Shown: positions 42,480 through 51,830, numbered from the stretch's first letter. The stretch: 64,000 nucleotides of DNA from Pseudomonadota bacterium (GCA_023391095.1 JAEWBN010000022.1:186001-250000); one strand, 5' to 3'. Numbers and translations: made by a program. Notes: generated from the sequence alone by a model not told the origin.

Positions 42480-43907
42480 ATGACGATGATGACCGGCGGC
42501 GAAGACGTTCTGAGCGGCCGATTGCTTCTGATCGACAGCGATAGCGAGCGTGCCGGCCAGCTTGGCGCCGCGCTGCGGGACGCGCTTGTTGTCAGCCCCG
42601 ATGTCTGCATCGCGGTTTCGGGCCGCGCCGGCATCGAAAGTCTGCGCCAGGGGCGCATGGATATCATCATCGCCGATCTCGACAGCGTCGCGGACCTCGC
42701 CCCCAATGCCGAGGACGCGGTCGCGCGGCTGGTCCGGCTCGCAGAAGGCGCCCTGTTTCTGGCCGTTGCCGACAGCGGCTCGGTCAGCGCCGCATTGGCC
42801 GCCATGCGCGGCGGGGCCCATGACTACGTCGCCAAGCCGGTGAGCGGCACGGCGCTGGCGAGCCGCATCGGCGAACTGGCGCAGCGCCATGGCCGCCCGC
42901 GTTCGCTGGGTGTCGAATGCGCCGAAAGCGGCGTCGCCGACTTTGCCGGCTTTGTTGGCGCCTCCAGCGCCATGCGGTTTGTCTATGAACAGATTTCGCG
43001 CGTTTCCACCTCGTCGGCGCCTGTGTTCATCACCGGCGAAAGCGGCACGGGCAAGGATGTCTGCGCAGAGGCGCTCCACGCCAAGGGACCGCGCGCCGAG
43101 CGGCGCTTCGTGGCCATCAACTGCGCGGCCATTCCGCGCGACCTGATGGAAAGCGAGCTGTTCGGCGTCGTGCGCGGCGCCTTTACCGGCGCCCATGAAG
43201 ACCGCAAGGGCGCAGCCGAACTGGCCGATGGCGGCACGCTGTTCCTGGACGAGATCGGGGAAATGGACCTCTCGCTGCAGTCCAAGCTCCTGCGTTTCCT
43301 CCAGTCCGGCACGATCTCGCGCGTCGGCGAGACGGCCCATCGCAAGGTCGATGTGCGCGTCATCTGCGCCACCAATCGCAACCCCATGCAGATGATCGCC
43401 GAGCGCAAGTTCCGCGAGGATCTGTTCTACCGCCTCCATGTGCTGCCCATACACCTGCCGCCCCTGCGCCAGCGACCGAGCGACATCATGGTGCTCGCCC
43501 GCCACTTCCTCGATCGCTATGCCCGCGAGGAACACAAGAGCTTTGGCGGCTTCACCCCCGATGCCGCCCAGCAACTGACCGCTGCAGATTGGCCCGGCAA
43601 TGTCCGGCAGTTGCAGAACCTGGTCCGGCGCCTCGTGGTCATGTTCGATGGCGGCGACATTTCCGCATCCATGCTCTCGGCCGCCGATATCGAATCGCGC
43701 TCCATTGCCCCCGTTCCCGAGCAGGCGCCCCGCGCCGAGGGCCGCCGCGCCGTGCTCCCCATGTGGCAGCAGGAGCAGCGGATCATCGAGGATGCAGTGG
43801 CCGCGTTCGGCGGCAATATCTCGCTTGCCGCTGCGGCGCTCGAGATCAGTCCCTCCACCATCTATCGAAAGCGGCAGAGCTGGGCGGAAATGGCCGCGGC
43901 CAGCTAG
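42480..43907 (+). CDS. Sigma-54-dependent response regulator
   Basis: A 475-aa NtrC-class activator. Receiver domain residues 12-130 with a candidate phospho-acceptor D66 in DIIIADLDS and the KPVSG loop near 119; AAA+ domain with Walker A GESGTGKD near 181-188, the sigma-54-binding GAFTGA near 234, Walker B GGTLFLDEIGEM; C-terminal Fis-type HTH ISLAAAALEISPSTIYRKRQ. All ATPase motifs are intact. No sensor kinase is adjacent. Its stop shares CTAG (43904-43907) with the convergent transporter gene. Targets unknown. Confidence 0.92.
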   Translation: MTMMTGGEDVLSGRLLLIDSDSERAGQLGAALRDALVVSPDVCIAVSGRAGIESLRQGRMDIIIADLDSVADLAPNAEDAVARLVRLAEGALFLAVADSGSVSAALAAMRGGAHDYVAKPVSGTALASRIGELAQRHGRPRSLGVECAESGVADFAGFVGASSAMRFVYEQISRVSTSSAPVFITGESGTGKDVCAEALHAKGPRAERRFVAINCAAIPRDLMESELFGVVRGAFTGAHEDRKGAAELADGGTLFLDEIGEMDLSLQSKLLRFLQSGTISRVGETAHRKVDVRVICATNRNPMQMIAERKFREDLFYRLHVLPIHLPPLRQRPSDIMVLARHFLDRYAREEHKSFGGFTPDAAQQLTAADWPGNVRQLQNLVRRLVVMFDGGDISASMLSAADIESRSIAPVPEQAPRAEGRRAVLPMWQQEQRIIEDAVAAFGGNISLAAAALEISPSTIYRKRQSWAEMAAAS

Positions 43908-44890
43908 GGCGTATTGGCGGCCTTGGCGCGGGTGCGCTCGAGGCCCAGCCAGCGTTCGCGCAGGATCACGGCGATGCCCGACCCCACGATGATGACCGCG
44001 CCGAGCAGCATCTGGATCGTGGGAATATCGGCAAAGATCACGAAGCCCAGAACGATGGTCAGGATCAGCGACACATATTCAAAGGGCGCAATGACCGACA
44101 TGTCCGCATAGCGGTAGCATGAGGTCAAAAGCAGTTGCCCGATGCCGCCGAAGAACCCGGCCCCGATCAGCAGCGCCGCTTGTTCTGGCGTCGGCATGAC
44201 CCAACCGAACGGCAGGGTAAGAACGCTCAGGATACTGGCGCTGATAAAGAAATAGGTGACGATGGCCTCGGTGCGTTCGGTCTGTACCAGCGTACGCACC
44301 TGCAGCATGGCCAGAGCCGAGAGCACCGCCGCGGCAAGCGCGGCCAGCGCGCCCACCGTGGTGCCGTCCACCGGTGCGGCCTCACCCGAGAACACCGTCA
44401 GGCGCGGCCAAAGGATGATGATCACCCCCACAAGCCCTACAAGCACCGTGGTCCAGCGGAAAAGGTGGACGCGTTCGCGCAGAAAAAGGGCGGAAAGAAT
44501 GACGATGACCAGCGGCGAGGCGTAGCCGATGGCCGTGGCTTCGGGCAAAGGCAGCCGCGTCAACGCGTAAAAGCCCAGCGCCATCGACCCGACGCCGATC
44601 AGCCCGCGCAGGATGTGGCCCAATGGCCGGCGCGTGGTGAAGGCATTGGCCAGCTTGCCGGTAAATGCCAGCCAGGCTAGAACCGGCAGCAGGGCGAAGA
44701 AGGACCGGAAGAACACCATCTGCCCGGACGGGATGGTCTGCGTGGCCTTGAGCATGGTGGCCATGACCACGAAAAAGCAGACCGACAGGATCTTAAGGGA
44801 AATACCCCGCAACGGACCACTCAACCGGTTCCTGGTCGAAACGGTTTGCGGTGCGGCAGGCGGGGTGGTCACGTCGATCCTGTCCGGCAA
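43904..44890 (-). CDS. DMT family (EamA-type) transporter
   Basis: A 328-aa protein with ten predicted hydrophobic helices and two EamA repeats; the first repeat has GLIGVGSMALGFYALTRLPL and the second QLLLTSCYRYADMSVIAPFEY. It probably exports or imports small metabolites; substrate unknown. The open frame begins with TTG at 44890; a GTG at 44872 with AGGA 5 nt upstream is an equally good start. Convergent to the sigma-54 regulator. Confidence 0.87.
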   Translation of the reverse strand: MPDRIDVTTPPAAPQTVSTRNRLSGPLRGISLKILSVCFFVVMATMLKATQTIPSGQMVFFRSFFALLPVLAWLAFTGKLANAFTTRRPLGHILRGLIGVGSMALGFYALTRLPLPEATAIGYASPLVIVILSALFLRERVHLFRWTTVLVGLVGVIIILWPRLTVFSGEAAPVDGTTVGALAALAAAVLSALAMLQVRTLVQTERTEAIVTYFFISASILSVLTLPFGWVMPTPEQAALLIGAGFFGGIGQLLLTSCYRYADMSVIAPFEYVSLILTIVLGFVIFADIPTIQMLLGAVIIVGSGIAVILRERWLGLERTRAKAANTP

Positions 44891-44913
44891 AGGGGGCGCC
44901 TCAGGCGCCGCGC

Positions 44914-45102
44914 CTACTTGCCTGCTTCAAGCTTTTCCTTGGCAATGCGGGCCGTGGCGAAGGCCTTGTGCTCTTCGCCGACGGCGCTGCCGCTCTTGAG
45001 CACCTTGCCATCGGCGTCCTGGACTTCCCAGTGCCAGTTGGAATTGGGCCCGACGCCGCCTTTGCGGCGCAACTTGATCTGAAGGGAGGAATTTTCGCTC
45101 AT
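44914..45102 (-). CDS. Small hypothetical protein
   Basis: A 62-aa soluble protein, basic, of the pattern WHWEVQDADGKVLKSGSAV-GEEHKAFATARIAKEKLEAGK. It resembles short YegP/DUF1508-like fragments in having a W..W..DGK..KSG motif, but I do not recognise the family with confidence. Start at 45102 with aagg upstream. Confidence 0.65.
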   Translation of the reverse strand: MSENSSLQIKLRRKGGVGPNSNWHWEVQDADGKVLKSGSAVGEEHKAFATARIAKEKLEAGK

Positions 45103-45171
45103 GATCGCCTTATGGCCCAGACGCGCGCGGGAAGGAAGAGGGAATGATCCGCGCCGAGGGCACGCTCCTTC

Positions 45172-45534
45172 CTATACCTGCGTGACCTCGACCCGGACGC
45201 GGTCGCCGCCAAAGGTCAGAAGGTCCCGGATAGGCTCGAACGGCCCCTCGGCATAGGGATAATACCAGGCTTCATCCTCGCCGTCGGCCGTCAGCGTCTT
45301 GATCGTATAGAAATGTGCCGTGCCCGGCCCCGTTTCCTCGCGCGTGGTTTCGGAGGCTTCCAGAATGCCCGGATGCACGTCCTCAAGCGGCAGGAAGTAG
45401 CGGTCCACCCCGCTGTCGCCATAGCGCACGGCCCGGATGGAGCTGGCAATTTCCGCATCGTCGAAGAACACATGCACCCGGCCGGCAACAGGGCTGATGG
45501 CCGGCGTTGCGGCATTGGCGTTTGCGTTTTCCAT
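45172..45534 (-). CDS. DUF427 family protein
   Basis: A 120-aa protein with the DUF427 pattern: VHVFFDDAEIASSIRAVRYGD, a YFLPLEDVHP segment near 50, a T-rich stretch (ETTREETGPGTAHFYTI) where family members usually have a TxCPyKG motif, and AWYYPYAEGPFEPI near 92-105. Function of the family is unknown. The ATG at 45534 is preferred over the longer frame crossing the groES promoter. Confidence 0.78.
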   Translation of the reverse strand: MENANANAATPAISPVAGRVHVFFDDAEIASSIRAVRYGDSGVDRYFLPLEDVHPGILEASETTREETGPGTAHFYTIKTLTADGEDEAWYYPYAEGPFEPIRDLLTFGGDRVRVEVTQV

Positions 45535-45607
45535 GGGTGTCACCTCGGCTTTTCTGCGGTTTGTCCAAAGACCTACAACGCACGAGAAAAAACTTGGGTC
45601 CATCCGC

Positions 45608-45637
45608 CTTGACTCAGCGGCGGGGGCATTCCTATAT
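45608..45637 (+). promoter_or_regulatory. Promoter of groESL
   Basis: CTTGAC (-35, 45608-45613) and CTATAT (-10, 45632-45637) match the alphaproteobacterial housekeeping consensus CTTGAC-N17-CTATAT, which is also close to the RpoH heat-shock form. The spacing here is 18 from the C-aligned hexamer (17 by the TTGACT alignment). The CIRCE element lies immediately downstream. Confidence 0.75.
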
Positions 45638-45649
45638 CCCCTGCACCTG

Positions 45650-45676
45650 TTAGCACTCACCACAAGCGAGTGCTAA
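45650..45676 (+). promoter_or_regulatory. CIRCE element (HrcA operator)
   Basis: TTAGCACTC (45650-45658), nine bases, then GAGTGCTAA (45668-45676): the exact CIRCE inverted repeat. The arms extend by two more bases on each side (tg...ca). It lies between the promoter and groES, so HrcA repression of groESL is expected. Confidence 0.97.
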
Positions 45677-45721
45677 CAGTACCGAAATTGCATTCAGAAA
45701 TGATGCCAAGAGGAACATAAC

Positions 45722-46012
45722 ATGGGCTTCCGTCCCCTGCATGACCGCGTGGTCGTCCGTCGCGTCGACAGTGAAGAAAAGACCAAGGGCGGGATCATCA
45801 TCCCCGATACCGCCAAGGAAAAGCCCTCCGAGGGTGTTGTGGTTTCCGTGGGCCCGGGCGCACGTGACGAAAATGGCAAGATCAATGCCCTGGACGTCAA
45901 GGCCGGCGACCGCGTGCTCTTCGGCAAGTGGAGCGGCACTGAAGTCAAGCTCAACGGCGAAGACCTCATCATCATGAAGGAAAGCGACATCATGGGTGTG
46001 ATCGAAGCCTAA
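45722..46012 (+). CDS. groES: Co-chaperonin GroES
   Basis: A 96-aa lid protein of the GroEL chaperonin. It contains LHDRVVVRRVDSEEKTKGGI with the mobile loop near residues 17-35, and the C-terminal GEDLIIMKESDIMGVIE. Ribosome binding site aagaggaac is 5-8 nt before the ATG. It is 54 bp upstream of groEL in the same CIRCE-controlled operon. Confidence 0.98.
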   Translation: MGFRPLHDRVVVRRVDSEEKTKGGIIIPDTAKEKPSEGVVVSVGPGARDENGKINALDVKAGDRVLFGKWSGTEVKLNGEDLIIMKESDIMGVIEA

Positions 46013-46066
46013 GGCTTCTCACCTCTGTCGTCGTCCCTTTCAACCAGACAATTCAAGGAGCCATAA

Positions 46067-47707
46067 ATGGCCGCCAAGGAAGTCAAATTCTCCGCCGATG
46101 CCCGCGAAAAGATGCTGCGCGGCGTCAACATCCTCGCCAATGCCGTCAAGGTGACCCTCGGCCCGAAGGGGCGTAACGTCGTCATCGAAAAGTCCTTCGG
46201 CGCCCCGCGCATCACCAAGGACGGTGTGTCGGTTGCCAAGGAAATCGAACTGGAAGACAAGTTCGAGAACCTGGGCGCCCAGCTGCTGCGCTCGGTCGCT
46301 TCCAAGACCAACGACATTGCCGGTGACGGCACCACCACCGCGACCGTTCTGGGTCAGGCCATCGTTGTCGAAGGCGTGAAGGCTGTTGCCGCCGGCTTCA
46401 ACCCGATGGATCTCAAGCGCGGTATCGACCTGGCTGTTGCCGAGGTCGTCGAGTCGCTCAAGGGTTCGGCCAAGAAGATCACCTCCTCGTCCGAAGTTGC
46501 CCAGGTCGGCACCATTTCGGCCAACGGCGAAGCTGCCATCGGCGACATGATTGCCGAAGCCATGCAGAAGGTCGGCAACGAGGGTGTCATCACCGTCGAA
46601 GAAGCCAAGACCGCCGAAACCGAACTCGATGTCGTTGAAGGCATGCAGTTCGACCGCGGGTACCTGTCGCCCTACTTCGTGACCAATGCTGAAAAGATGA
46701 CCGCCGTCCTCGAGGACCCGGTGATCCTGCTGCACGAAAAGAAGCTCTCGAACCTGCAGGCCATCCTGCCGATCCTCGAGTCCGTCGTTCAGTCCCAGCG
46801 TCCGCTGCTGATCATTGCTGAAGACATCGAAGGCGAAGCGCTCGCAACCCTCGTCGTCAACCGCCTGCGCGGTGGCCTCAAGGTTGCTGCCGTCAAGGCT
46901 CCGGGCTTCGGCGACCGCCGCAAGGCCATGCTGGAAGACATCGCCATCCTCACCGGCGGCCAGGTCATCTCGGAAGAGCTCGGCATCAAGCTCGAGAACG
47001 TCACCATCGACATGCTCGGCACGGCCAAGCGCGTTGAAATCACCAAGGAAAACACCACCATCGTCGACGGCGCCGGTACGGCCGAAGACATCCAGGGTCG
47101 TGTTGGCCAGATCAAGGCGCAGATCGAGGAAACCACCTCGGACTACGACCGCGAGAAGCTGCAGGAACGTCTGGCCAAGCTGGCCGGTGGCGTTGCCGTC
47201 ATCCGCGTCGGTGGTTCGACCGAAGTGGAAGTCAAGGAGCGCAAGGACCGCGTCGACGACGCTCTGAACGCTACCCGCGCTGCCGTTGAAGAAGGCATCG
47301 TTCCGGGCGGTGGCGTTGCCCTGCTCCGCGCTTCGGCTGCCATCACCGTCAAGGGCGCCAATGCCGACCAGGACGCCGGTATCGCCATCGTGCGCCGCGC
47401 CCTGCAGGCTCCGGTCCGCACCATTGCCAACAATGCCGGTGCCGAAGGTTCGGTCGTTGTCGACAAGATCCTCGAAAACTCGGCTGCTTCGTTCGGTTAC
47501 AACGCTGCCACCGATGAATATGGCGATCTGGTCAATCTCGGCGTGATCGACCCGGTCAAGGTCGTGCGCACGGCTCTGCAGGACGCAGCCTCGGTTGCTT
47601 CGCTCCTGATCACCACCGAAGCCACCATCGTCGAGGCCCCCAAGGCCGACGCTCCGGCAATGCCGGGCGGCGGCGGCATGGGCGGCATGGGTGGCATGGA
47701 CTTCTAA
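46067..47707 (+). CDS. groL: Chaperonin GroEL
   Basis: A 546-aa HSP60 with canonical features: KVTLGPKGRNVVIEKSFG near residue 27, DGTTTATVL near 86, and the Gly/Met-rich C-terminus GGMGGMGGMDF. The ATPase residues (GPKG, GDGTTT, D in the hinge) are intact. Strong codon bias, as expected for a highly expressed gene. Followed by a strong terminator. Confidence 0.98.
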   Translation: MAAKEVKFSADAREKMLRGVNILANAVKVTLGPKGRNVVIEKSFGAPRITKDGVSVAKEIELEDKFENLGAQLLRSVASKTNDIAGDGTTTATVLGQAIVVEGVKAVAAGFNPMDLKRGIDLAVAEVVESLKGSAKKITSSSEVAQVGTISANGEAAIGDMIAEAMQKVGNEGVITVEEAKTAETELDVVEGMQFDRGYLSPYFVTNAEKMTAVLEDPVILLHEKKLSNLQAILPILESVVQSQRPLLIIAEDIEGEALATLVVNRLRGGLKVAAVKAPGFGDRRKAMLEDIAILTGGQVISEELGIKLENVTIDMLGTAKRVEITKENTTIVDGAGTAEDIQGRVGQIKAQIEETTSDYDREKLQERLAKLAGGVAVIRVGGSTEVEVKERKDRVDDALNATRAAVEEGIVPGGGVALLRASAAITVKGANADQDAGIAIVRRALQAPVRTIANNAGAEGSVVVDKILENSAASFGYNAATDEYGDLVNLGVIDPVKVVRTALQDAASVASLLITTEATIVEAPKADAPAMPGGGGMGGMGGMDF

Positions 47708-47768
47708 GTCCAGCCGCAACGCTCAACGCTTCCCGGATCGTTTCTTCCCAGTCACGATCCTGGTGGAA

Positions 47769-47800
47769 AGCCCCGGTGGAAACACCGGGGCTTTTTCGTT
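47769..47800 (+). terminator. Intrinsic terminator of groESL
   Basis: agccccggtg - gaaa - caccggggct followed by ttttcgtt: a perfect 10-bp stem with a GNRA-like loop and a T-run, 61 bp after the groEL stop. Confidence 0.93.
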
Positions 47801-48150
47801 GCGCGGCCCATCCCACCCTCTCTGCTCACCTCAAGGCGAAGGCGCCCGGCGTGCGGTGTGGGGAAGGCATCCCAGCGCCAGCTTGGGAAACCCGATCCTC
47901 AAGACCGCTGCGCTTCCCCCGGACTTAATCCTGGGGCCGCTTGCCTAGCCCGCGACGCCGGTGCACTTGGCAGCAAACCCTCGGGGCAAGCCCGAGGGCA
48001 GCAAGGGTCGGCACACCCACCACACTCCCTTCCGTCCCCGAAGCACCCGATTCCAACAATTCTCCCTATGCCGCACCGATATTCCCTTTTCGCGCCTTGC
48101 CCCTTGTGGCCCTTTTTGCGATGGGAAGCGGCAAGAAGCGGGAGCAGCCG
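47801..48150. other. Non-coding gap between groEL and etfB
   Basis: The remaining ~350 bp before etfB carries no credible gene. It holds a dispersed-repeat-like hairpin (ccctcgggg / cccgaggg arms at 47978-47998) and C-rich sequence related to other intergenic repeats. The etfB promoter should lie near 48000-48140; I could not pick convincing hexamers. Confidence 0.5.
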
Positions 48151-48909
48151 ATGAAAATCCTCGTCGCCGTCAAGCGCGTGGTCGACCACAATGTCCGCAT
48201 CCGGGTTCGCCCCGACGGCACGGGCGTCGAGACCAATGGCGTGCGCATGTCGATGAACCCCTTTTGCAAGCATGCGGTGGAAGCCGCCGTGCAGCTGTCC
48301 GAGGCCGGTCACGCCACGGAAGTGGTCGTCGTCTCCATCGGCCCCAAGGCCAGCAATGACGTCATCCTCACCGCTCTGGCCATGGGCGCCCATCGTGGCA
48401 TCCTGGTCGAGACCGATGCTGCGCTCGAAACCCTCGCCATCGCCAAGCTGCTCGCCAAGATCGTTGCGGAAGAGCAGCCCGAGCTCGTGCTTCTGGGCAA
48501 GCAGGCCGTGGACGACGACAGCAATCACGTCGGCCAGATGCTGGCAGCCCTGACCAATCGTCCGCAGGCCACCTTTGCGTCCGAGATCAAGGTCACCGGC
48601 AGCGCGCTTGAGGTGACCCGCGAGGTCGATTATGGCCGCGAGACCATTGCCGTTCCTCTGCCCGCCATCGTCACGGCCGACCTGCGCCTCAACACGCCGC
48701 GCAATGCCGCCCTGCCCATGGTGATGAAGGCGCGGTCCAAGCCGCTCGCCGTCCGCCCCGCAGCCGAGCTTGGCGTCGACCTGACCGCGCGCCTCACCGT
48801 TGAAAAGATATCCCCGCCGCCCGAGCGCGTGGCAGGTTCGACGGTTGGCTCGGCCGCAGAACTCGCCGCCATCATTGCCGCCGACATCAATGCGATGGAG
48901 GCGATCTGA
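48151..48909 (+). CDS. etfB: Electron transfer flavoprotein subunit beta
   Basis: A 252-aa AMP-binding subunit of ETF, which passes electrons from acyl-CoA and other dehydrogenases to ETF-ubiquinone oxidoreductase. It begins MKILVAVKRVVDHNVRIRV and contains the signature NPFCKHAVEAAVQL near residue 36, the LGKQAVDDDSNHVGQMLA block near 116 and a C-terminal recognition-loop region. ATG at 48151 with ggag upstream; the longer frame enters repeat DNA. It overlaps etfA by one base (TGATG). Confidence 0.94.
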   Translation: MKILVAVKRVVDHNVRIRVRPDGTGVETNGVRMSMNPFCKHAVEAAVQLSEAGHATEVVVVSIGPKASNDVILTALAMGAHRGILVETDAALETLAIAKLLAKIVAEEQPELVLLGKQAVDDDSNHVGQMLAALTNRPQATFASEIKVTGSALEVTREVDYGRETIAVPLPAIVTADLRLNTPRNAALPMVMKARSKPLAVRPAAELGVDLTARLTVEKISPPPERVAGSTVGSAAELAAIIAADINAMEAI

Positions 48910-49814
48910 TGAGCGTTCTGGTTCTCGCCGACATCGATAACGGCGTCCTTTCGCCGTCCACCGCCCGCGTCGTCAACGCGGCCAACCAGCTTGGTCCTGT
49001 CGATCTTTTCGTGCCCGGCCCCACCGCGGCCGCGGACGCTGCTGCGGCTATCGCCGGGGTGTCTAAGGTCATAGTCAGCGCTAACAGTCTGCTAACGGAT
49101 TCGGTGGTGGCGTCACTGTCAGCGCTAGCTGAAGGCTATCACTATGTGGCCTCTGCCAGTACCAGCCAGGGCAAGGATGTGATGCCGCGACTGGCGGCCC
49201 TGCTCGACATCCAGCCGGTCACCGACATTGTCGCCATCGAAGGCGAAAATCGTTTCACCCGGCCCATTTACGCCGGCAACGCGCTCGAAACAGTCTCCGA
49301 CAGTCAGCCCAAGCACGTGCTCACCTTCCGCGCTTCGGCCTTCCGCCCCGCCGCAACGGGCAATGCTGCGCCGGTGGAAGTGCTTGAAACTGCAACGCAA
49401 TCGGCTGCGCGCTTGATTGCCGCGCACCGCACCGAGAGCGATATTCCGGACCTCTCCACGGCACAAATCGTGGTCGGCGGCGGCGTTTCGGTGGGTTCGG
49501 CCGAGGGCTTCCAACTCATTGAAAAGCTTGGCAAAACGCTCGGCGCAGCCGTGGGCGCGACCCGTGCGGCCGTCGATGCCGGCTACGCGCCCAATGACTG
49601 GCAGGTGGGCCAGACCGGCAAGATCATTGCCCCCGACCTCTACATTGCGGTGGGAATTTCCGGTGCACTGCAACACCTTGCGGGCATTCAGGGCGCCAAG
49701 AAGATCATCGCCATCAATTCCGACCCCGAAGCGCCCATCGTCAAGATCGCCGACGTATCCCTGATTGGCGATCTCTTTGAAATCCTTCCGCAATTGACCG
49801 CCGAGCTCGAATAA
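48909..49814 (+). CDS. etfA: Electron transfer flavoprotein subunit alpha
   Basis: A 301-aa FAD-binding subunit. The FAD motif DWQVGQTGKIIAPDLYIAVG near residues 231-250, followed by ISGALQHLAGIQGAK, is complete. VVGGGVSVGSAEGF near 190 is the family GG turn. Co-translated with etfB via TGATG. Confidence 0.95.
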   Translation: MSVLVLADIDNGVLSPSTARVVNAANQLGPVDLFVPGPTAAADAAAAIAGVSKVIVSANSLLTDSVVASLSALAEGYHYVASASTSQGKDVMPRLAALLDIQPVTDIVAIEGENRFTRPIYAGNALETVSDSQPKHVLTFRASAFRPAATGNAAPVEVLETATQSAARLIAAHRTESDIPDLSTAQIVVGGGVSVGSAEGFQLIEKLGKTLGAAVGATRAAVDAGYAPNDWQVGQTGKIIAPDLYIAVGISGALQHLAGIQGAKKIIAINSDPEAPIVKIADVSLIGDLFEILPQLTAELE

Positions 49815-49911
49815 CTCGGCGTCAAACGCTAGACCCACGAAACTGCACTCTCCATTGCAAAAATCCCCGGCGCGCCTATAAAGACCGCGCCTTTCTCACT
49901 GGACTTCCGAC

Positions 49912-51096
49912 ATGTTCGAAACGCTCAAGCAGGCCCCAGCCGACAAGATCCTTGCGCTGATGGGTGAATATGCGGCCGATTCCCGGCCCACCAAGATCGA
50001 TCTGGGCGTGGGGGTCTACAAGGACGAAAAAGGCGTCACCCCGGTGATGACCTCGGTGCGCAAGGCCGAAGAGCGCATTCTTTCCACCGAGAAAACAAAG
50101 ACTTATCTCGGCATTGCCGGCAACAAGGGATATGGCGCGGCCGTCCTCGACCTGGTGCTTGCCGATAGCGTCGACCGTTCCCGCGTGCGCATTGCGCAGG
50201 CTCCGGGTGGCACCGGTTCGCTCTGGGTGCTGATGCAGCTCATCAACCGCGCCAATCCGGGCGCGACCGTTTATGTGTCCGACCCCACCTGGGCCAACCA
50301 CAATCCGATCGCCATCCAGTCCGGCCTCAAGGTCGCGACCTATCCCTATTTCGACACCGAAACGCGCGGCGTCAAATTCGAGCAAATGCTTGCCGCGCTT
50401 GACCAATTAAGCGCTGGCGACATCGTGCTGCTGCACGGTTGCTGCCACAATCCGACCGGCGCCAACCTGACAAATGCGCAGTGGGACCAGGTCGCCGAAA
50501 GCCTCGTGCGCACCGGCGCCCTGCCCTTTATCGATCTTGCCTATCTCGGTTTCGGCGACGGCATCGAAGAAGACGCCTATGGCACCCGCAAAATCTTGTC
50601 CTCGGTGCCCGAGGCTCTGATAGCCTTCTCGGGCTCGAAGAATTTCGGCCTTTATCGCGAGCGCGTCGGCGCTGCCATTCTTGTGGCCCGCAATGCCGAA
50701 CAGGCCGATCTCACCAATTCGCAGCTGCTCAACATCATCCGTGGCGCCTATTCGCAGCCGCCCGATCACGGCGCGGAAATCATCCGCACCATTCTGGATG
50801 ACGCGGCCCTGCGTGCCGAATGGGAAACTGAGCTGGCCGAAATGCGTAACCGCATGATTTCATTGCGGAAAAAGCTCGCTGATGCGATCCGGGAGCGGTC
50901 CAATTCGACCGATTTCGACTTTGTCGCCGACCATCGCGGCATGTTTTCGCTCCTCGGCCTCCCCAATGAGGCCGTCGAACATCTCAAAGCCGCAAACGGG
51001 GTCTATATGACCGGGGACAGCCGCATCAATGTGGCCGGCATTCCCGAAGACCGCGTGGGCGATCTGGCGGACGCCTTTCTGGGCGCCGTGCGCTGA
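49912..51096 (+). CDS. Aromatic amino acid/aspartate aminotransferase (class I)
   Basis: A 394-aa PLP enzyme of the AspC/TyrB type. N-terminus DKILALMGEYAADSRPTKID, phosphate-binding GGTGSLW near 100, HNPTGANLT near 182, and the PLP-lysine motif SGSKNFGLYRERVG near 243. The NFGLYRERVG form is typical of the aspartate/tyrosine transaminase Ib subgroup. Likely transfers amino groups between aspartate or aromatic acids and 2-oxoglutarate. Weak ribosome site; no close operon partner. Confidence 0.92.
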   Translation: MFETLKQAPADKILALMGEYAADSRPTKIDLGVGVYKDEKGVTPVMTSVRKAEERILSTEKTKTYLGIAGNKGYGAAVLDLVLADSVDRSRVRIAQAPGGTGSLWVLMQLINRANPGATVYVSDPTWANHNPIAIQSGLKVATYPYFDTETRGVKFEQMLAALDQLSAGDIVLLHGCCHNPTGANLTNAQWDQVAESLVRTGALPFIDLAYLGFGDGIEEDAYGTRKILSSVPEALIAFSGSKNFGLYRERVGAAILVARNAEQADLTNSQLLNIIRGAYSQPPDHGAEIIRTILDDAALRAEWETELAEMRNRMISLRKKLADAIRERSNSTDFDFVADHRGMFSLLGLPNEAVEHLKAANGVYMTGDSRINVAGIPEDRVGDLADAFLGAVR

Positions 51097-51176
51097 GGCA
51101 AATGCTTGCGGCAGCCCGCCGCCATGGACTACATCTGGCTAACCGGCCGAAATAGAATGCTTTTTAGGAGGGAACG

Positions 51177-51830
51177 ATGAAGTTCTTCGTCGACACTGCG
51201 GACACCGCCGCCATCAGGGAGCTCAACGACGCAGGGCTCATCAATGGTGTGACCACCAACCCGTCGCTGATCGCCAAGTCCGGTCGTGACTTCAAGGAAG
51301 TCATCAAGGAAATATGCGGCATCACGCCCGATCCGGTTTCGGCCGAAGTTGCCAGCCTCGAATATGAAGGCATGGTTGCCGAAGGCGAGCACCTGGCCAA
51401 GATCGCGTCCAACGTCGTGGTCAAGCTGCCGCTGACGCTCAATGGCCTCAAGGCCACCAAGTACTTCAAGGAAAAGGGCATTCAGACCAACGTCACGCTC
51501 TGCTTCTCGGCCAACCAGGCTCTCCTGGCCGCCAAGGCCGGCGCGACCTATATCTCGCCCTTTATCGGCCGTCTTGACGACATCAATCTCGATGGCATGG
51601 AGCTGATCGAGAACATCCGCCAGATCTATGACAACTACCAGTTCGAGACGCAGATCCTGGCTGCCTCGATCCGTTCGGCCAATCACGTGACCCAGGCTGC
51701 CCTTGCGGGCGCCGACGTTGCCACCATTCCGCCCGACGTGATCAAGAAGCTGGCCAGCCACCCGCTGACCGACAAGGGCATCGACGGCTTCCTCAAGGAT
51801 TGGGCCGGCACCGGCCAGTCGATCCTCTAA
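51177..51830 (+). CDS. Transaldolase / fructose-6-phosphate aldolase family protein
   Basis: A 217-aa short transaldolase of the TalC/FSA (type 3B) group. Schiff-base Lys lies in VVVKLPLTLNGL near residue 85; GVTTNPSLIAKSG near 25-37 and SPFIGRLDDI near 129 are the conserved loops. Short transaldolases interconvert sugar phosphates of the pentose phosphate pathway; FSA versus transaldolase activity cannot be told from length alone. Strong ribosome site aggaggg upstream. It may supplement the ED/PP enzymes seen at 19-23 kb. Confidence 0.92.
   Translation: MKFFVDTADTAAIRELNDAGLINGVTTNPSLIAKSGRDFKEVIKEICGITPDPVSAEVASLEYEGMVAEGEHLAKIASNVVVKLPLTLNGLKATKYFKEKGIQTNVTLCFSANQALLAAKAGATYISPFIGRLDDINLDGMELIENIRQIYDNYQFETQILAASIRSANHVTQAALAGADVATIPPDVIKKLASHPLTDKGIDGFLKDWAGTGQSIL

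Noticed and set aside
42360..43574. The ROK reading frame stays open upstream for another 1.2 kb (an 811-residue frame).
   Set aside because: The extension is exactly antisense to the sigma-54 regulator, which has complete domain motifs; high-GC codon patterns keep the antisense frame open.
46040..47719. A 559-residue minus-strand frame across groEL.
   Set aside because: GroEL on the plus strand is unambiguous; the minus frame is a codon-bias shadow.
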